DNA of 64,000 nucleotides from Caldicellulosiruptor hydrothermalis 108 (GCF_000166355.1 NC_014652.1:271001-335000), one strand, 5' to 3'; shown: positions 8,194 to 17,479, numbered from the stretch's first letter. The notes: generated by a model from the letters alone, not told the origin. Translations and numbers: made by a program.

Positions 8194-8212
8194 GAAAATG
8201 AAAATCAATTTC
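8194..8212 (+). promoter_or_regulatory. Fur box
   Basis: The 19-bp site GAAAATGAAAATCAATTTC matches the classical Fur consensus at 15 of 19 positions. It starts 2 bp after the -10 hexamer, so bound Fur would block initiation. This supports iron-repressed expression of the downstream permease. Confidence 0.85.
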
Positions 8213-8237
8213 AAAAAACAAAGAAAGGAGTTTCGTT

Positions 8238-8957
8238 ATGGTTCAGGGATTTGTAATTGCTTTTAGAGAGGTTTTTGAGATAATTCTTGTAGTTGCTGTG
8301 ATGATTGGGGTTATTCAAAAGCTTAACCAAAAGGATTTACTAAAGAGTTTGAATATTGGGCTGGTATTAGGGATTGTTTTGAGTGCATTGCTTAGTATTA
8401 TTGTATTTGCCTTTTATGAGAGCTTGGAAGAGTCCTTTGAGGGAGTTGAGATAGCATTAAAAGCTTTACTGGTGATTCTAATTACATGGTTTTTAGCTTT
8501 AGCTATCAAATATCAGAAAAGGGATTTAAAACAGCAGACTTATGAAAAGGTTATTAATTTCCAAAAATATTCATATGGTATTTTTCTCCTATCTCTTGTA
8601 AATGTTTTACGAGAAGGAACAGAACTGGTAATATTTTCGTTGGCTTCATTTTCCAAGGATAAATCCTTAACTTTATTCTACGGGATTGGTCTGGGGATAT
8701 TTGCAGCTGTACTTTTGGGCTACTTTGTGTTTAAGCTTTCTAACAGAATAAATATAAGACTCTTTTTCATTGCCACAACATTAATTTTGGTGATTGTTTC
8801 GTCTGAAGTTTTAAAAGACTTGGTTGAAGAAATTCTTAAAGAAGGGTTAAAAACTCAGAATGAGGTTATTCCTACTGTTTTGAGCGTTGGATATATTTTG
8901 ATATTCTTAGTGCTGATGATACAGTCAAATATCATTTCAAGGCAGAAAACAGAGTAA
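8238..8957 (+). CDS. FTR1-family high-affinity iron permease
   Basis: This 239-residue polytopic membrane protein of the FTR1/EfeU family transports iron. Two family REXXE iron-binding motifs are visible on separate helices: REVFE (residues 10-14) and REGTE (about residue 132). About seven hydrophobic segments are predicted. It is shorter than typical EfeU (about 275) but both motifs are present. AAAGGAG lies 8 bp upstream of the ATG. No EfeO or EfeB partner is adjacent. The consensus promoter overlapped by a Fur box directly upstream indicates iron-responsive control. Confidence 0.9.
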   Translation: MVQGFVIAFREVFEIILVVAVMIGVIQKLNQKDLLKSLNIGLVLGIVLSALLSIIVFAFYESLEESFEGVEIALKALLVILITWFLALAIKYQKRDLKQQTYEKVINFQKYSYGIFLLSLVNVLREGTELVIFSLASFSKDKSLTLFYGIGLGIFAAVLLGYFVFKLSNRINIRLFFIATTLILVIVSSEVLKDLVEEILKEGLKTQNEVIPTVLSVGYILIFLVLMIQSNIISRQKTE

Positions 8958-9046
8958 AGGTTAAATCTTGTAATATTTCCCCCGCAACAAAAATATATTT
9001 TTACTGACAAGTCCATTTGAAATTGCATAGGGGGAAAGATGTTTTG

Positions 9047-10522
9047 ATGGATGCTGATATCTACAGAGAAATAGCAAAAAGGACAAACGGTGACATTTAC
9101 ATTGGTGTGGTTGGACCTGTCAGAACAGGAAAGTCCACCTTCATAAAAAGATTTATGGACCTTTTTGTGATTCCCAACATTGAAGATGAGTATAAAAAAG
9201 AGAGAACAAAGGATGAGCTTCCGCAAAGCGCGCAGGGCAAAACTATAATGACAACAGAGCCCAAATTTGTTCCCAATGAAGCTGTTGAAGTTTTGCTATC
9301 AAGCGGTGCAAGGCTGAAGGTACGGCTTGTTGACTGTGTCGGGTACTTAGTTGAAGGTGCAATGGGACATTTGGAAGAAAACCATCCGCGCATGGTCACA
9401 ACACCGTGGTTCGAAAAGCCAATCCCGTTTGAAGAGGCAGCAGAGATTGGCACTAAAAAGGTCATCCAGGACCACTCAACAATTGGGATAGTCATCACAA
9501 CAGATGGCACAATCACTGAGATACCGCGAGAAAACTACATAAAGGCAGAAGAAAGAGTGATTGAAGAGCTAAAGCTACTTAACAAGCCGTTTGTGATTGT
9601 TCTCAACACCGCAAAACCATACTCACCCGATACACAAGAGCTCAAAAAAGAGCTTGAAGAGAAGTACAAGATGCCAGTTTTGATTGTCAATTGTCTTCAG
9701 ATGCAGATTGAGGATGTAAAGAGGATTTTAGAGACAGTGCTGTTTGAGTTTCCTATTGTTGAAGTAAAGATTAACTTGCCAAGATGGTTTGACGAGCTGG
9801 AAGATGAGTCGTGGCTCAAAAAAGAGATTTACGAAAAGATAAAAGAATATGCAGAAAAGCTTGACAAAATCAGAGATATAACAGACCAGCTTGAAGTTTT
9901 AAAACAACATCCCCAGATTGACAGGTGTGAGGTTGTAGGAATAAATTTGGGAGATGGGAAGAGCGAGCTTTCAATTTACTTCAAAGAAGGGCTTTTGTTC
10001 AAGATCATTGAAGAGTCAACCGGGTTTGAAATAAAAGGCGAGCATCATCTTGTAAGACTTCTTTGCGAGCTTTCACAAATAAAGAAAGAGTATGATAAGC
10101 TAAAAGATGCTCTAAATAGCGCAAAAGAGAAAGGATACGGTATTGTTGCACCTGCTTTGGATGAGCTCAAGCTTGAAACACCTGAAATAGTAAAGAAAGG
10201 AAACAGCTTTGGTGTAAGACTCAAGGCCTCTGCACCATCTTTGCACATCATAAGAGTGGAAGTTGAGACAGAGGTGTCACCAATTGTTGGAACAGAGAAA
10301 CAGAGCGAAGAACTTGTGAACTTTTTGATGAAAGAGTTTGAAGACGACCCAAAAAAGATTTGGGAGTCAAACATATTTGGAAAATCACTTCATGAACTTG
10401 TAAAAGAAGGACTTCAAAATAAGCTTCACAGAGTGCCTGAAGACAGCCAAGAAAAGCTCAGAGAGACTTTGCAAAGGATTATAAACGAAGGAAGTGGAGG
10501 ACTTATTTGCATAATCCTTTAA
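9047..10522 (+). CDS. spoIVA: SpoIVA, spore coat morphogenetic ATPase
   Basis: This 491-residue protein matches SpoIVA (about 492), which polymerises on the forespore surface and is the base of the spore coat. It has a P-loop 'GPVRTGKSTFIKRF' (about residue 24), the conserved segment 'ELPQSAQGKTIMTTEPKFVP', a switch region 'VRLVDCVGYLVEGA' and 'MVTTPWF'. The C terminus (GSGGLICIIL) is the conserved membrane-targeting tail. The ATG at 9047 was chosen because GGGGGAAA lies about 11 bp upstream and the protein begins at the conserved DIYREIAKRTNGDIY. It is followed by a strong terminator. Confidence 0.96.
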   Translation: MDADIYREIAKRTNGDIYIGVVGPVRTGKSTFIKRFMDLFVIPNIEDEYKKERTKDELPQSAQGKTIMTTEPKFVPNEAVEVLLSSGARLKVRLVDCVGYLVEGAMGHLEENHPRMVTTPWFEKPIPFEEAAEIGTKKVIQDHSTIGIVITTDGTITEIPRENYIKAEERVIEELKLLNKPFVIVLNTAKPYSPDTQELKKELEEKYKMPVLIVNCLQMQIEDVKRILETVLFEFPIVEVKINLPRWFDELEDESWLKKEIYEKIKEYAEKLDKIRDITDQLEVLKQHPQIDRCEVVGINLGDGKSELSIYFKEGLLFKIIEESTGFEIKGEHHLVRLLCELSQIKKEYDKLKDALNSAKEKGYGIVAPALDELKLETPEIVKKGNSFGVRLKASAPSLHIIRVEVETEVSPIVGTEKQSEELVNFLMKEFEDDPKKIWESNIFGKSLHELVKEGLQNKLHRVPEDSQEKLRETLQRIINEGSGGLICIIL

Positions 10523-10525
10523 AAC

Positions 10526-10560
10526 AAAAAGGTCCAAACGCTTTGTCTGGACCTTTTTGT
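10526..10560. terminator. bidirectional intrinsic terminator
   Basis: AAAAAGGTCCA (10526-10536) pairs perfectly with TGGACCTTTTT (10548-10558). A/T runs flank both sides, so it serves spoIVA and the convergent minus-strand gene. Confidence 0.9.
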
Positions 10561-10563
10561 GTT

Positions 10564-13197
10564 TTAATGTCCTCTTGCAAGGTAAATGTAGCCTTTCTCA
10601 ACATCACATGCAAGGTTTATACTTTTTGCACTTGATTTTGCAAGCAGGTTATTTGATGATGCATATCCGATGTAAAGAGTATCGTATCTTTCTACACGGG
10701 TGTAATCACTTGTGGTGCAGATAATCATTGAAGGTGCTTTTCTTGATTTTAAAAGTCTTATGAGTACATCTTTTTCATCTTGCCTGAGGCTTTCAAAGGG
10801 GATGTCCAAAACAACAATCAGAGGTTTTTTCTCAGCTGATAGATTTTTAATCCTCATCCATTGATAGTATGAAAAATCCAAAATCGAACCACTTTTTGTT
10901 CTTAAAAATACTATATTGAACTTTTCATTCTTTTCGTATGGTGGATTGTCCTTTTCAAGACTGTAGCATTTCAAATAGCTGCCAAGGTTTGATTCTACTT
11001 TTTTCTTGATCTCACTTGGTAGGCTTTCAAAACCCTTTGTCAGAAAGATAACAGATGTCTTTGCAAGCTTCTCATCAAACTTTGCAACATACTGGTTTAT
11101 ATTTTCAACAGGAGGTAGATTCACAACATCGCCTGTGAGATTGTCAATCCAAATATAGCCTTGTGTCTTTTGAGGAATAAGAAGAATATAATCTAAGGTT
11201 TTGTAACTCTCTACATTCAAGGAATAGCTTTTGAAATTGTCGCTTTTAAGCTGCGTAATCTCAACCTCTTTTTGCGTGCCACTTAGCATTTTGAATCCAA
11301 GGTAGACTTTGACATTATTTGCGCAAATGTCAAATGAAATTTTACTTATATTTGTAAGGTCAACAGGAGTTTTAAAATCAAGCTTGAAACTTTTGCCTTT
11401 TGTTGATGAGACGCTGAAGTATATCTTGTTTGAATATTTTCCCTGTGTCTTGTTCTTGGATGAAAGAAACATCGAAACACCTTTTGGCCAGCTCAAGGCA
11501 AGATAATCAAACGACCGTAGAAGCTGTAAAGTCTCACCTATCCCAACTGGTATACTGCATTTTAAATCTTTGTAAGTAAATGTTACAAAACCTCGAAAGT
11601 TAGATTTTGCTATGAAAATTCCATCTTTGAACTCAAAAGCTGGATTTTCTTCGGCTTGAACTTTTCTTGGGTCTATCTCTTTAAAGTGGCCAACCTTATC
11701 TTTTATATAAAACCTCAGCGCTAAAGATTCACCGGGCATAAGTTTGAGCTGCTTTTTGCTTGTGGTCAAAATCTCTGGCTTGTACACCGAAATCTTTTTT
11801 TGTGCAAAAGCTTTCTGGTACACATCTTCGTAAACACAAGATATTGTAACAACACCGTCTTTGTAAGGCGTGAAGATGCCATCTTTTATGTCTATCTCAT
11901 AAGCATCCTGGTATACCTTCAAATATACAGCATCATATGTGATTGTGTTGTAGAACCTGTCCTTTGCAAAAACCTTTATAGGATACTCTTCGCCTGCAAA
12001 GACCTTGTCAGGACAGTCTATATAAAATGTGGAAATTTTATCATCTCTGTATTTATAAAAAGCTGCTATTGAATCAAAGACTTTTCTGGTCTCACCTGTG
12101 TTGTAAAAGGCTTTGAGGTTTCCATCATTGTCCTTTGCAATAAGCTGTGTAGAATACCCACCATCAAGGTTTATGGCTGTCCACACGCCAATTGACTGCA
12201 AAAAATTTGCAAGCTCACCCTGTGAAAGGCCAATGCTCTTTCCATTTCGGCCATCAACTGCAACAAGATAGAGGTATCGACCAATTTTGTCAATGCCAAT
12301 TGCAGATCGTGGATGCCTTCCTGCAATCTCATGTGTAAAAGTTAGTATTTTGCCATCTTTTAACAAAAAGGTATTACCAGATGCCGCAGCTTTTATTTTC
12401 TCAAGGGGAACAGAGAGGTCTATCTTGATCTCCACCTTGTCGCCCACTTTGAAGTTTGTTTTTAGGTTTTTTGCATAGTTTCCTGTTGCCGCCAAAAGAT
12501 ATTCATCTTTATCCAAGACAACAGCTGGAGTTTCTTCTCTGATATCTTTGATGATGCCATCTTTTATGATGAGCTCTACAATTCCCTTGTACTTGTCTCC
12601 AATGGTTTTTTGAACATAGTCGCCTGTGAACAAAATAGGGTATGTCAAATCGCCTGTGAACTTGTTTATGTGTGCAATCTTGAATTCATAGCCAGAATCT
12701 ACGTTTACAAGCTTGTATGAAAGACCATTTATATAGTCAAAAAGAATTTCATTCGAGTTTGTGTACACAAAGGCCGGGAAGGTATTTTGCTTGTTATTTG
12801 GCGAAGACAGAATCTTGCCACCTGACACAGAAATTCCAATTGGCCAGATTTTATTGTAGTTTGTTTTGGTGTTTGTGTAAAAGAAGTTTGCGTTTATTGC
12901 AGCAACAGGGTTTTTGTCGATTTGATTGTAAACCATGTTATAAACAAAATCGCCTGTGTTTGCAACGCCGGCTCTCAGCACGTCAAAGTCAAATCCACTA
13001 TCTATAAGGTCAAGCTTTATGCAGTTTATATCCACAAATCCCTCATCTGTCAAAAGTTCATACTTTTCATAGTACGTGCGAGGAGCAATCTGCTGTGTTG
13101 TTTTAAATCTCAAGATTTCTGTGTACGGCTTTGCAAATGCTGATAGGATGAAGGACAAAATTGTCGCAAAAGAGATAAAGCTTAAAAACTTTTTCAT
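10564..13197 (-). CDS. secreted phosphodiester glycosidase-domain (NAGPA) protein
   Basis: This 877-residue exported protein starts with a Sec signal peptide (MKKFLSFISF...LSAFA, cleavage about residue 22). Residues about 55-390 are a NAGPA/DUF2233 phosphodiester glycosidase domain: 'PVAAINANFFYT', 'HPRSAIGIDKIGRYLYLVAVDGRN' and 'GVWTAINLDGGYSTQL' are its hallmark motifs. An Ig-like region follows (about 400-560), then a beta-sandwich that looks like a carbohydrate-binding module ('IYFSVSSTKGKSFKLDFKTP'), and a C-terminal alpha/beta region that I cannot assign. A GTG at 13203 is an alternative start; GGAGG lies 11 bp before the ATG used. The enzyme class cleaves phosphodiester-linked sugars; the cell-wall or glycan substrate is unknown. 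Confidence 0.85.
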   Translation of the reverse strand: MKKFLSFISFATILSFILSAFAKPYTEILRFKTTQQIAPRTYYEKYELLTDEGFVDINCIKLDLIDSGFDFDVLRAGVANTGDFVYNMVYNQIDKNPVAAINANFFYTNTKTNYNKIWPIGISVSGGKILSSPNNKQNTFPAFVYTNSNEILFDYINGLSYKLVNVDSGYEFKIAHINKFTGDLTYPILFTGDYVQKTIGDKYKGIVELIIKDGIIKDIREETPAVVLDKDEYLLAATGNYAKNLKTNFKVGDKVEIKIDLSVPLEKIKAAASGNTFLLKDGKILTFTHEIAGRHPRSAIGIDKIGRYLYLVAVDGRNGKSIGLSQGELANFLQSIGVWTAINLDGGYSTQLIAKDNDGNLKAFYNTGETRKVFDSIAAFYKYRDDKISTFYIDCPDKVFAGEEYPIKVFAKDRFYNTITYDAVYLKVYQDAYEIDIKDGIFTPYKDGVVTISCVYEDVYQKAFAQKKISVYKPEILTTSKKQLKLMPGESLALRFYIKDKVGHFKEIDPRKVQAEENPAFEFKDGIFIAKSNFRGFVTFTYKDLKCSIPVGIGETLQLLRSFDYLALSWPKGVSMFLSSKNKTQGKYSNKIYFSVSSTKGKSFKLDFKTPVDLTNISKISFDICANNVKVYLGFKMLSGTQKEVEITQLKSDNFKSYSLNVESYKTLDYILLIPQKTQGYIWIDNLTGDVVNLPPVENINQYVAKFDEKLAKTSVIFLTKGFESLPSEIKKKVESNLGSYLKCYSLEKDNPPYEKNEKFNIVFLRTKSGSILDFSYYQWMRIKNLSAEKKPLIVVLDIPFESLRQDEKDVLIRLLKSRKAPSMIICTTSDYTRVERYDTLYIGYASSNNLLAKSSAKSINLACDVEKGYIYLARGH

Positions 13198-13242
13198 CTT
13201 CACACTTGCCTCCAGTCTTTTGTCATGAAAAATCGCAAAAGT

Positions 13243-13950
13243 TTAATCTTTTAACCCCCATATATTTCTCTTTATAGCATTGAAGACCAAATCCTTGGTT
13301 GCGGGATGAAACTGTTTTAAGCTTTTCACAAACTCTTTCATTCTTTGCCTGTTAGTTTTTCCATTTGCAGGGCATGGATTTGTGATTACGGGAAGTTCGA
13401 GCCTTTTTGCGGCAGATCTCAAGTCATGTTCTTTTAAGTAAATCATAGGTCTTATAGTTGTAATTTGAGTCCTATCAAGGTATGTCTTTGGGGAAAAACA
13501 GTAGATTCTTCCTTCAAAAAATAGGCTCAGGAAAAATGTTTCAACCACATCATCTAAGTGATGTCCGAGCGCAACCTTGTTGCAACCAAGACTTTTTGCT
13601 GTGGAGTTAAGTATTCCACGGCGAAGGTTTGCACAAAGCGAGCAAGGGTTTTCTTCTTTTCTAATGTCAAACACAATCTGTTTTATTTGCGATGGCACAA
13701 GATGAAATTCAACATCTATTTTATCACAAAATTCTTTGATTGGCAAAAAATCCATTCCTTCAAATCCCATGTCGATTGTGATAGCAACAACATCAAACTT
13801 TTTGGGGTAAAATCTTCTCATAAAGCTCAAAGTGTAGAGCATGGTAAGGCTATCTTTTCCGGCAGACACGCCAACCGCAATCTTGTCCCCCTCTTCTATC
13901 ATCTCAAAATCTTCTACAGCCTTTCTCACCTTGCTAAAGATATGCTGCAT
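13243..13950 (-). CDS. TtcA-like PP-loop tRNA thiolation-family protein
   Basis: This 235-residue cytoplasmic ATP-pyrophosphatase has the PP-loop 'VGVSAGKDSLTML' (SxGKDS) near residue 27, a CxxC pair in 'NPCSLCANLRRGIL' and the conserved 'VALGHHLDDVVETFFLSLFFEG'. This combination is typical of TtcA/TtuA-type enzymes that adenylate and thiolate tRNA, and distinguishes it from TilS, which lacks the CxxC. Length is close to the clostridial versions. It starts at 13950. The upstream minus-strand neighbour is the tRNA region on the opposite strand. The exact tRNA position modified cannot be deduced. Confidence 0.85.
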   Translation of the reverse strand: MQHIFSKVRKAVEDFEMIEEGDKIAVGVSAGKDSLTMLYTLSFMRRFYPKKFDVVAITIDMGFEGMDFLPIKEFCDKIDVEFHLVPSQIKQIVFDIRKEENPCSLCANLRRGILNSTAKSLGCNKVALGHHLDDVVETFFLSLFFEGRIYCFSPKTYLDRTQITTIRPMIYLKEHDLRSAAKRLELPVITNPCPANGKTNRQRMKEFVKSLKQFHPATKDLVFNAIKRNIWGLKD

Positions 13951-14057
13951 TTTTCATTCCTCCAAATGCTATTATTTTGATTTACATTGTAGACATTATT
14001 AATTATATCATGCATAGCAGAGGACAAAGAAGTTAAAAATTTACTGTATTTGACCTC

Positions 14058-14086
14058 TTGACGAAAATCAAAAATGATGTTATCAT
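14058..14086 (+). promoter_or_regulatory. promoter of the tRNA cluster
   Basis: TTGACG (14058-14063) and TATCAT (14081-14086) are separated by 17 bp and lie 15 bp before tRNA-Pro. A second possible promoter (TTGACA 14203-14208, TTAAAA 14226-14231) lies before tRNA-Tyr. Confidence 0.7.
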
Positions 14087-14100
14087 ATAAATGCTGATGG

Positions 14101-14177
14101 CGGGGTGTAGCTCAGCTTGGTAGAGCACGTGGTTTGGGACCATGGGGCCGGAGGTTCAAGTCCTCTCACCCCGACCA
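14101..14177 (+). tRNA. tRNA-Pro (anticodon TGG)
   Basis: The acceptor stem CGGGGTG/CACCCCG closes, the anticodon loop reads TTTGGGA with anticodon TGG, the T loop is GTTCAAG and the 3' CCA is encoded. First gene of the five-tRNA cluster. Confidence 0.97.
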
Positions 14178-14276
14178 TAAAAAGGGTTTGTTTAAAAGGG
14201 TATTGACAGAAATGTAGAGCTTATGTTAAAATACAAAAACGTCGGCTCTCAGTAAAAAAAGAAGAAAGTAAGACAT

Positions 14277-14361
14277 GGAGGGGTACCCAAGTGGTCAAAG
14301 GGGGCAGACTGTAAATCTGTTGCCGCAGGCTTCGTTGGTTCGAATCCAACCCCCTCCACCA
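14277..14361 (+). tRNA. tRNA-Tyr (anticodon GTA)
   Basis: 85 nt with a long variable arm (TGCCGCAGGCTTCG), acceptor stem GGAGGGG/CCCCTCC, anticodon GTA at 14311-14313 and encoded CCA. Confidence 0.97.
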
Positions 14362-14378
14362 CTAAGAGTAAAAATGGT

Positions 14379-14454
14379 GCTGGCGTAGCTCAATCGGTAG
14401 AGCAGCCGACTTGTAATCGGCAGGTTGCGGGTTCGAGTCCCATCGCCAGCTCCA
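14379..14454 (+). tRNA. tRNA-Thr (anticodon TGT)
   Basis: Acceptor stem GCTGGCG/CGCCAGC, anticodon TGT at 14412-14414, T loop GTTCGAGTC and encoded CCA. Confidence 0.97.
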
Positions 14455-14482
14455 TTTAATTTAATAAAGAAGAATAACAGGT

Positions 14483-14558
<76 letters not shown>

Positions 14559-14567
14559 TTTAAATGC

Positions 14568-14644
<77 letters not shown>

Positions 14645-14735
14645 TTTATTTTTGAGGGTTTTGATACTTGGAGTATTGTTACAAATTAATTTTTTACTGC
14701 TACCCTACAGCTACTGAAATAAACTGAAAAAATTT

Positions 14736-14775
14736 AGGGTAACTACTCCACATCAGGAGTGGTTACCCTTTATAT
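14736..14775. terminator. intrinsic terminator
   Basis: AGGGTAACTACTCC (14736-14749) pairs with GGAGTGGTTACCCT (14756-14769) with one G-T pair, followed by a short T-rich stretch. It ends the tRNA transcript and may also serve the convergent Uma2 gene. Confidence 0.8.
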
Positions 14776-14858
14776 TTGCTTGCTCAAACAGATGATTTAA
14801 CTTCGTTCTGTATATCCTGCCTTCATTATTCCCTTTCTTTTTGGTCTTGGCAGGCATT

Positions 14859-15440
14859 TTATAACATCTCTTTGATTTGAGCAAAGTCTATTATAAGGTC
14901 TTCAAAAAGAGAGACCTTTACCTTGTCATTAAAAGTGTAGACTTTGGGATATGAATATCCTGTCTCTGGACGATATACATACACAAAAATGTTTTGCTCA
15001 TCTGGATTGACAATCCAATATTCTTTGACTCCAAATTGAGTGTAAAGATTAAGTTTTCGAATATAATCATGTGCAGGATTATTTTGTGATACAACTTCAA
15101 TTATCATCTCAGGAGCTCCAATACAACCTCTATCGGTCAGCTTTTTCTTATCGCATATGATTGATATATCAGGCTGGACAACGTTTGTTGCTTTGCTTTC
15201 ATCCTGCCCTTCCTCTACAAAGACAACATCAAATGGGGCTGTGTATATTTTACATGGTTTATTGTTTTGCTTGATATAATTTCCAATAACTAATATCAAC
15301 TCAAAAATTATCTCTTGATGTATCCTTGACGGTGCAGGGCTCATATTATAAATAACACCATCAATTAGCTCTACTTTTGCGTCTTGAGGCAGCTGAAGAT
15401 AGTCTGCATAAGTGTATATTTTAGGTACTTTGGCCTCCAT
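14859..15440 (-). CDS. Uma2-family (DUF820) endonuclease-like protein
   Basis: This 193-residue protein belongs to the Uma2/DUF820 family, a PD-(D/E)XK-fold nuclease family often expanded in genomes with mobile elements. Visible core elements are 'KVELIDGVIYNMSPAPSRIHQEI' at the N terminus, 'VVQPDISIICDKKKLTDRGCIGAPEMIIEVVS' with the D and E-x-V catalytic positions, 'KLNLYTQFGVKEYWIVNPDEQNI' and a beta-rich C terminus. An in-frame GTG at 15449 overlaps the AAGGTGAG ribosome site, so the ATG at 15440 is preferred. Its promoter region matches the one before the 19570-19893 gene because both lie just beyond a copy of the SPL gene end. Cellular role unknown. Confidence 0.88.
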   Translation of the reverse strand: MEAKVPKIYTYADYLQLPQDAKVELIDGVIYNMSPAPSRIHQEIIFELILVIGNYIKQNNKPCKIYTAPFDVVFVEEGQDESKATNVVQPDISIICDKKKLTDRGCIGAPEMIIEVVSQNNPAHDYIRKLNLYTQFGVKEYWIVNPDEQNIFVYVYRPETGYSYPKVYTFNDKVKVSLFEDLIIDFAQIKEML

Positions 15441-15487
15441 TGCCCTCACCTTTTTTGAATTTTATAAAGATTAAACTTCTGATATAA

Positions 15488-15598
15488 TTATATCACAAAA
15501 GTTTTCGAAGAAAGAGCAAAATTGCCAAGCACTGTATTTATTATTACTTCTTTTAACCATTTTGGCCAAACATAAATATTTTGTAATTCTTTATAAAA
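15488..15598 (-). pseudogene. 3' remnant of a spore photoproduct lyase gene
   Basis: Read on the minus strand, this stretch encodes 'QNIYVWPKWLKEV', 'INTVLGNFALSSKTFVI' and a TAA stop. It aligns with the last 35 or so residues of the intact SPL gene at 19933-20943 ('QNIYTYPKELKEE', 'LGNFAPSSKIFVI'), with a 9-bp gap. The similarity continues past the stop into the leader of the next minus-strand gene. The rest of this copy is gone. Confidence 0.8.
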
Positions 15599-15666
15599 AA
15601 AAGAGCGGTTTACAGAAGAAGAGTATAGAGAAATAAAGAAGCACGCTAAGTATTCCATTTTCAAAC

Positions 15667-16212
15667 ATGCAGGTTACAGAGATAACTTGCCATGCAAAAG
15701 GTGCCCATGCCCTTTTTCCGAGTGCAAGAACTATCATAGACATTGGTGGGCAGGATAGCAAAGTGATAAAAATAGATGAAGATGGCAATGTATTGGATTT
15801 TGTTATGAACGATAAATATTCGGCAGGCACTGGTAGATTTATTGAATACATGGCAAGAGTTTTGGAGTTGGAGCTTGAAGATTTTTCGAGGTGTTCAAAT
15901 TTCACAGAGGATTTGACAATTTCGAGTATGTGCACTGTATTTGCCGAATCAGAAGTGATAAGCCTCATTGCGCAAGGTAAGAAAAGAGAGGATATAGTAA
16001 GAGCTATTAACAAGGTTGTAGCAATAAAAGCTATTTCGTTAATAAATAGAGTAAAAGGTGAAAAGGATTTTGTAATGACAGGCGGGGTTGCAAAAAATAA
16101 AGGTGTTGTTTTAGAGCTTGAAAGAAGGCTTGGTAGCAGGCTTTTGATTCCTTTTGATCCGCAAGTTGTTGGTGCTCTGGGCGCAGCAATAATTGGGCTT
16201 GAGGGTGGTTAG
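15667..16212 (+). pseudogene. N-terminally truncated BadF/BcrA-type activator ATPase
   Basis: The 181-residue frame matches the C-terminal two thirds of activators of 2-hydroxyacyl-CoA dehydratases (ASKHA fold): 'ITCHAKGAHALFPSARTIIDIGGQDSKVIKID', 'MNDKYSAGTGRFIEYMARVL', 'CTVFAESEVISLIAQGKKREDIV', 'MTGGVAKNKGVV' and 'DPQVVGALGAAIIG'. Intact family members are about 255-260 residues and begin with a phosphate-1 motif (GxDxGSTS-type) that is missing here. The cluster-ligand cysteine of 'SSMCTVFAESE' is kept. The sequence before 15667 is not recognisable as the lost part, and the SPL remnant ends about 70 bp away, so this is a rearrangement junction. Probably non-functional. Confidence 0.8.
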
Positions 16213-16281
16213 ATAGATAGATTTCAATTCCAATTTAACAGGTATAGTTAGCTTTATTGTATTGAGGAAAGAAGGCAGACA

Positions 16282-17433
16282 TTACTCAAATTGCCAAGCC
16301 ATTTTTATTATGTTTTCTTTTTCAAGGTCATTTTTTACATTTCTTGCAAGTTTAAAAAGTTCTTTTTCACGTTCATCTCTGTTTTTTAAATAAGTATCTC
16401 TATCCACTTTTCCTTTTTCAACATTCTCTATAATTTTTCTCTGGGCTTTCCAATACCCAATTGCAAGATCAGTTTTCTCTTCGGTAAAGAAAATATCTCT
16501 GTTTTCAACAAACCATAGAGGCTTATATATAGAAAGACATGGGAGTGAGCTTCCAGTTGCGAAGATGTTTATTTTTCGGTCAATTAATTCAACAATAAAG
16601 CTTCCAGTTGTTTCACTTGAGATAATGCTTTTTGAATGCATGCAAATGTTTTTCATAGATCCATACAAGAAATTTTTGCTATTTAAATTATAATGGTATC
16701 GCAATATGCTTTTGAAATCTTCTATAGTTAACTTTCCCTTTTTTTCTTCCAGCATTTTTTGGGTAAGCTGCTGTCTAAAATTACCACATGCAAATTTAGT
16801 TATAAGTGGGTTTTCAAACTCTTTTTTAAAATCAATGATTTCTCGTTTTATCATCTTGCTTTTCATATCATAATCGTTTCTTATGCTCAACGCATTTGAA
16901 ATGCTTCTTACATCTTTAACTTTTTGCAAAGCCCAATAGACACCTGCTGTTTCTAATACCCATGCATTTTCAAAGTCAGCAATTAAAAATGAGTTGTGGT
17001 ATTTTAGATTCTTTGTATATCCGCATTTTCCACCTTGTCCATATCTTTCAATAAAGTAAATAATATTGTCAACTGCTTCTTTTGCTGTCTTGCTTCGCTC
17101 AAGTGCAAGTCGCAGAATATCCATCCCAAGAAGTGCTGGTGGACCTTGTCTTTGATTTGTAAACACTGCTTCATTTCCAATAACAACTCCGAATTCATTA
17201 ACTCCCATTTCAGCGCCCCATATCCAAGATGGCTTAAATAAAAAACAATCATATGTAACTTCTGCCTGCTCCACTTCAATATATGTACATTTGACCTTTT
17301 CTCCTTTTTTATGTTCCTTTCTGGGGACTCTTATAACTATATGAGGCTCATTTTTCTCTCTGTCACTGTTTTTGCCAAATAATACACAGTTATTCAGCGT
17401 TGAATTTTTCAAGGCAACAATAGTATCGCACAT
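16282..17433 (-). CDS. C69-family dipeptidase (Ntn-hydrolase)
   Basis: This 383-residue protein is of the peptidase C69/secernin family. Cys2 of MCDTIVAL becomes the N-terminal nucleophile after Met removal, and the following 'FGKNSDREKNEPH' and 'IGNEAVFTNQ' are family motifs. 'NSFLIADFENAWVLET' and 'SISNALSIRND' also match the family. These enzymes hydrolyse dipeptides or related amides. AAGGAGG lies upstream of the ATG. An 8-bp perfect inverted repeat (AACGCTCA-AGA-TGAGCGTT, 17480-17498) overlaps the likely -35 region and may be an operator. No signal peptide. Confidence 0.88.
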   Translation of the reverse strand: MCDTIVALKNSTLNNCVLFGKNSDREKNEPHIVIRVPRKEHKKGEKVKCTYIEVEQAEVTYDCFLFKPSWIWGAEMGVNEFGVVIGNEAVFTNQRQGPPALLGMDILRLALERSKTAKEAVDNIIYFIERYGQGGKCGYTKNLKYHNSFLIADFENAWVLETAGVYWALQKVKDVRSISNALSIRNDYDMKSKMIKREIIDFKKEFENPLITKFACGNFRQQLTQKMLEEKKGKLTIEDFKSILRYHYNLNSKNFLYGSMKNICMHSKSIISSETTGSFIVELIDRKINIFATGSSLPCLSIYKPLWFVENRDIFFTEEKTDLAIGYWKAQRKIIENVEKGKVDRDTYLKNRDEREKELFKLARNVKNDLEKENIIKMAWQFE

Positions 17434-17479
17434 AAAATAAACCTCCTTGTGATTTTAATTATTATTAGCCTTTTGCAAA

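Noticed and set aside
15604..15700. Second frame before the BadF fragment (ERFTEEEYREIKKHAKYSIF, then a Cys-rich stretch)
   Set aside because: The Cys-rich part overlaps the well-supported BadF frame in another phase, so it is most likely chance.
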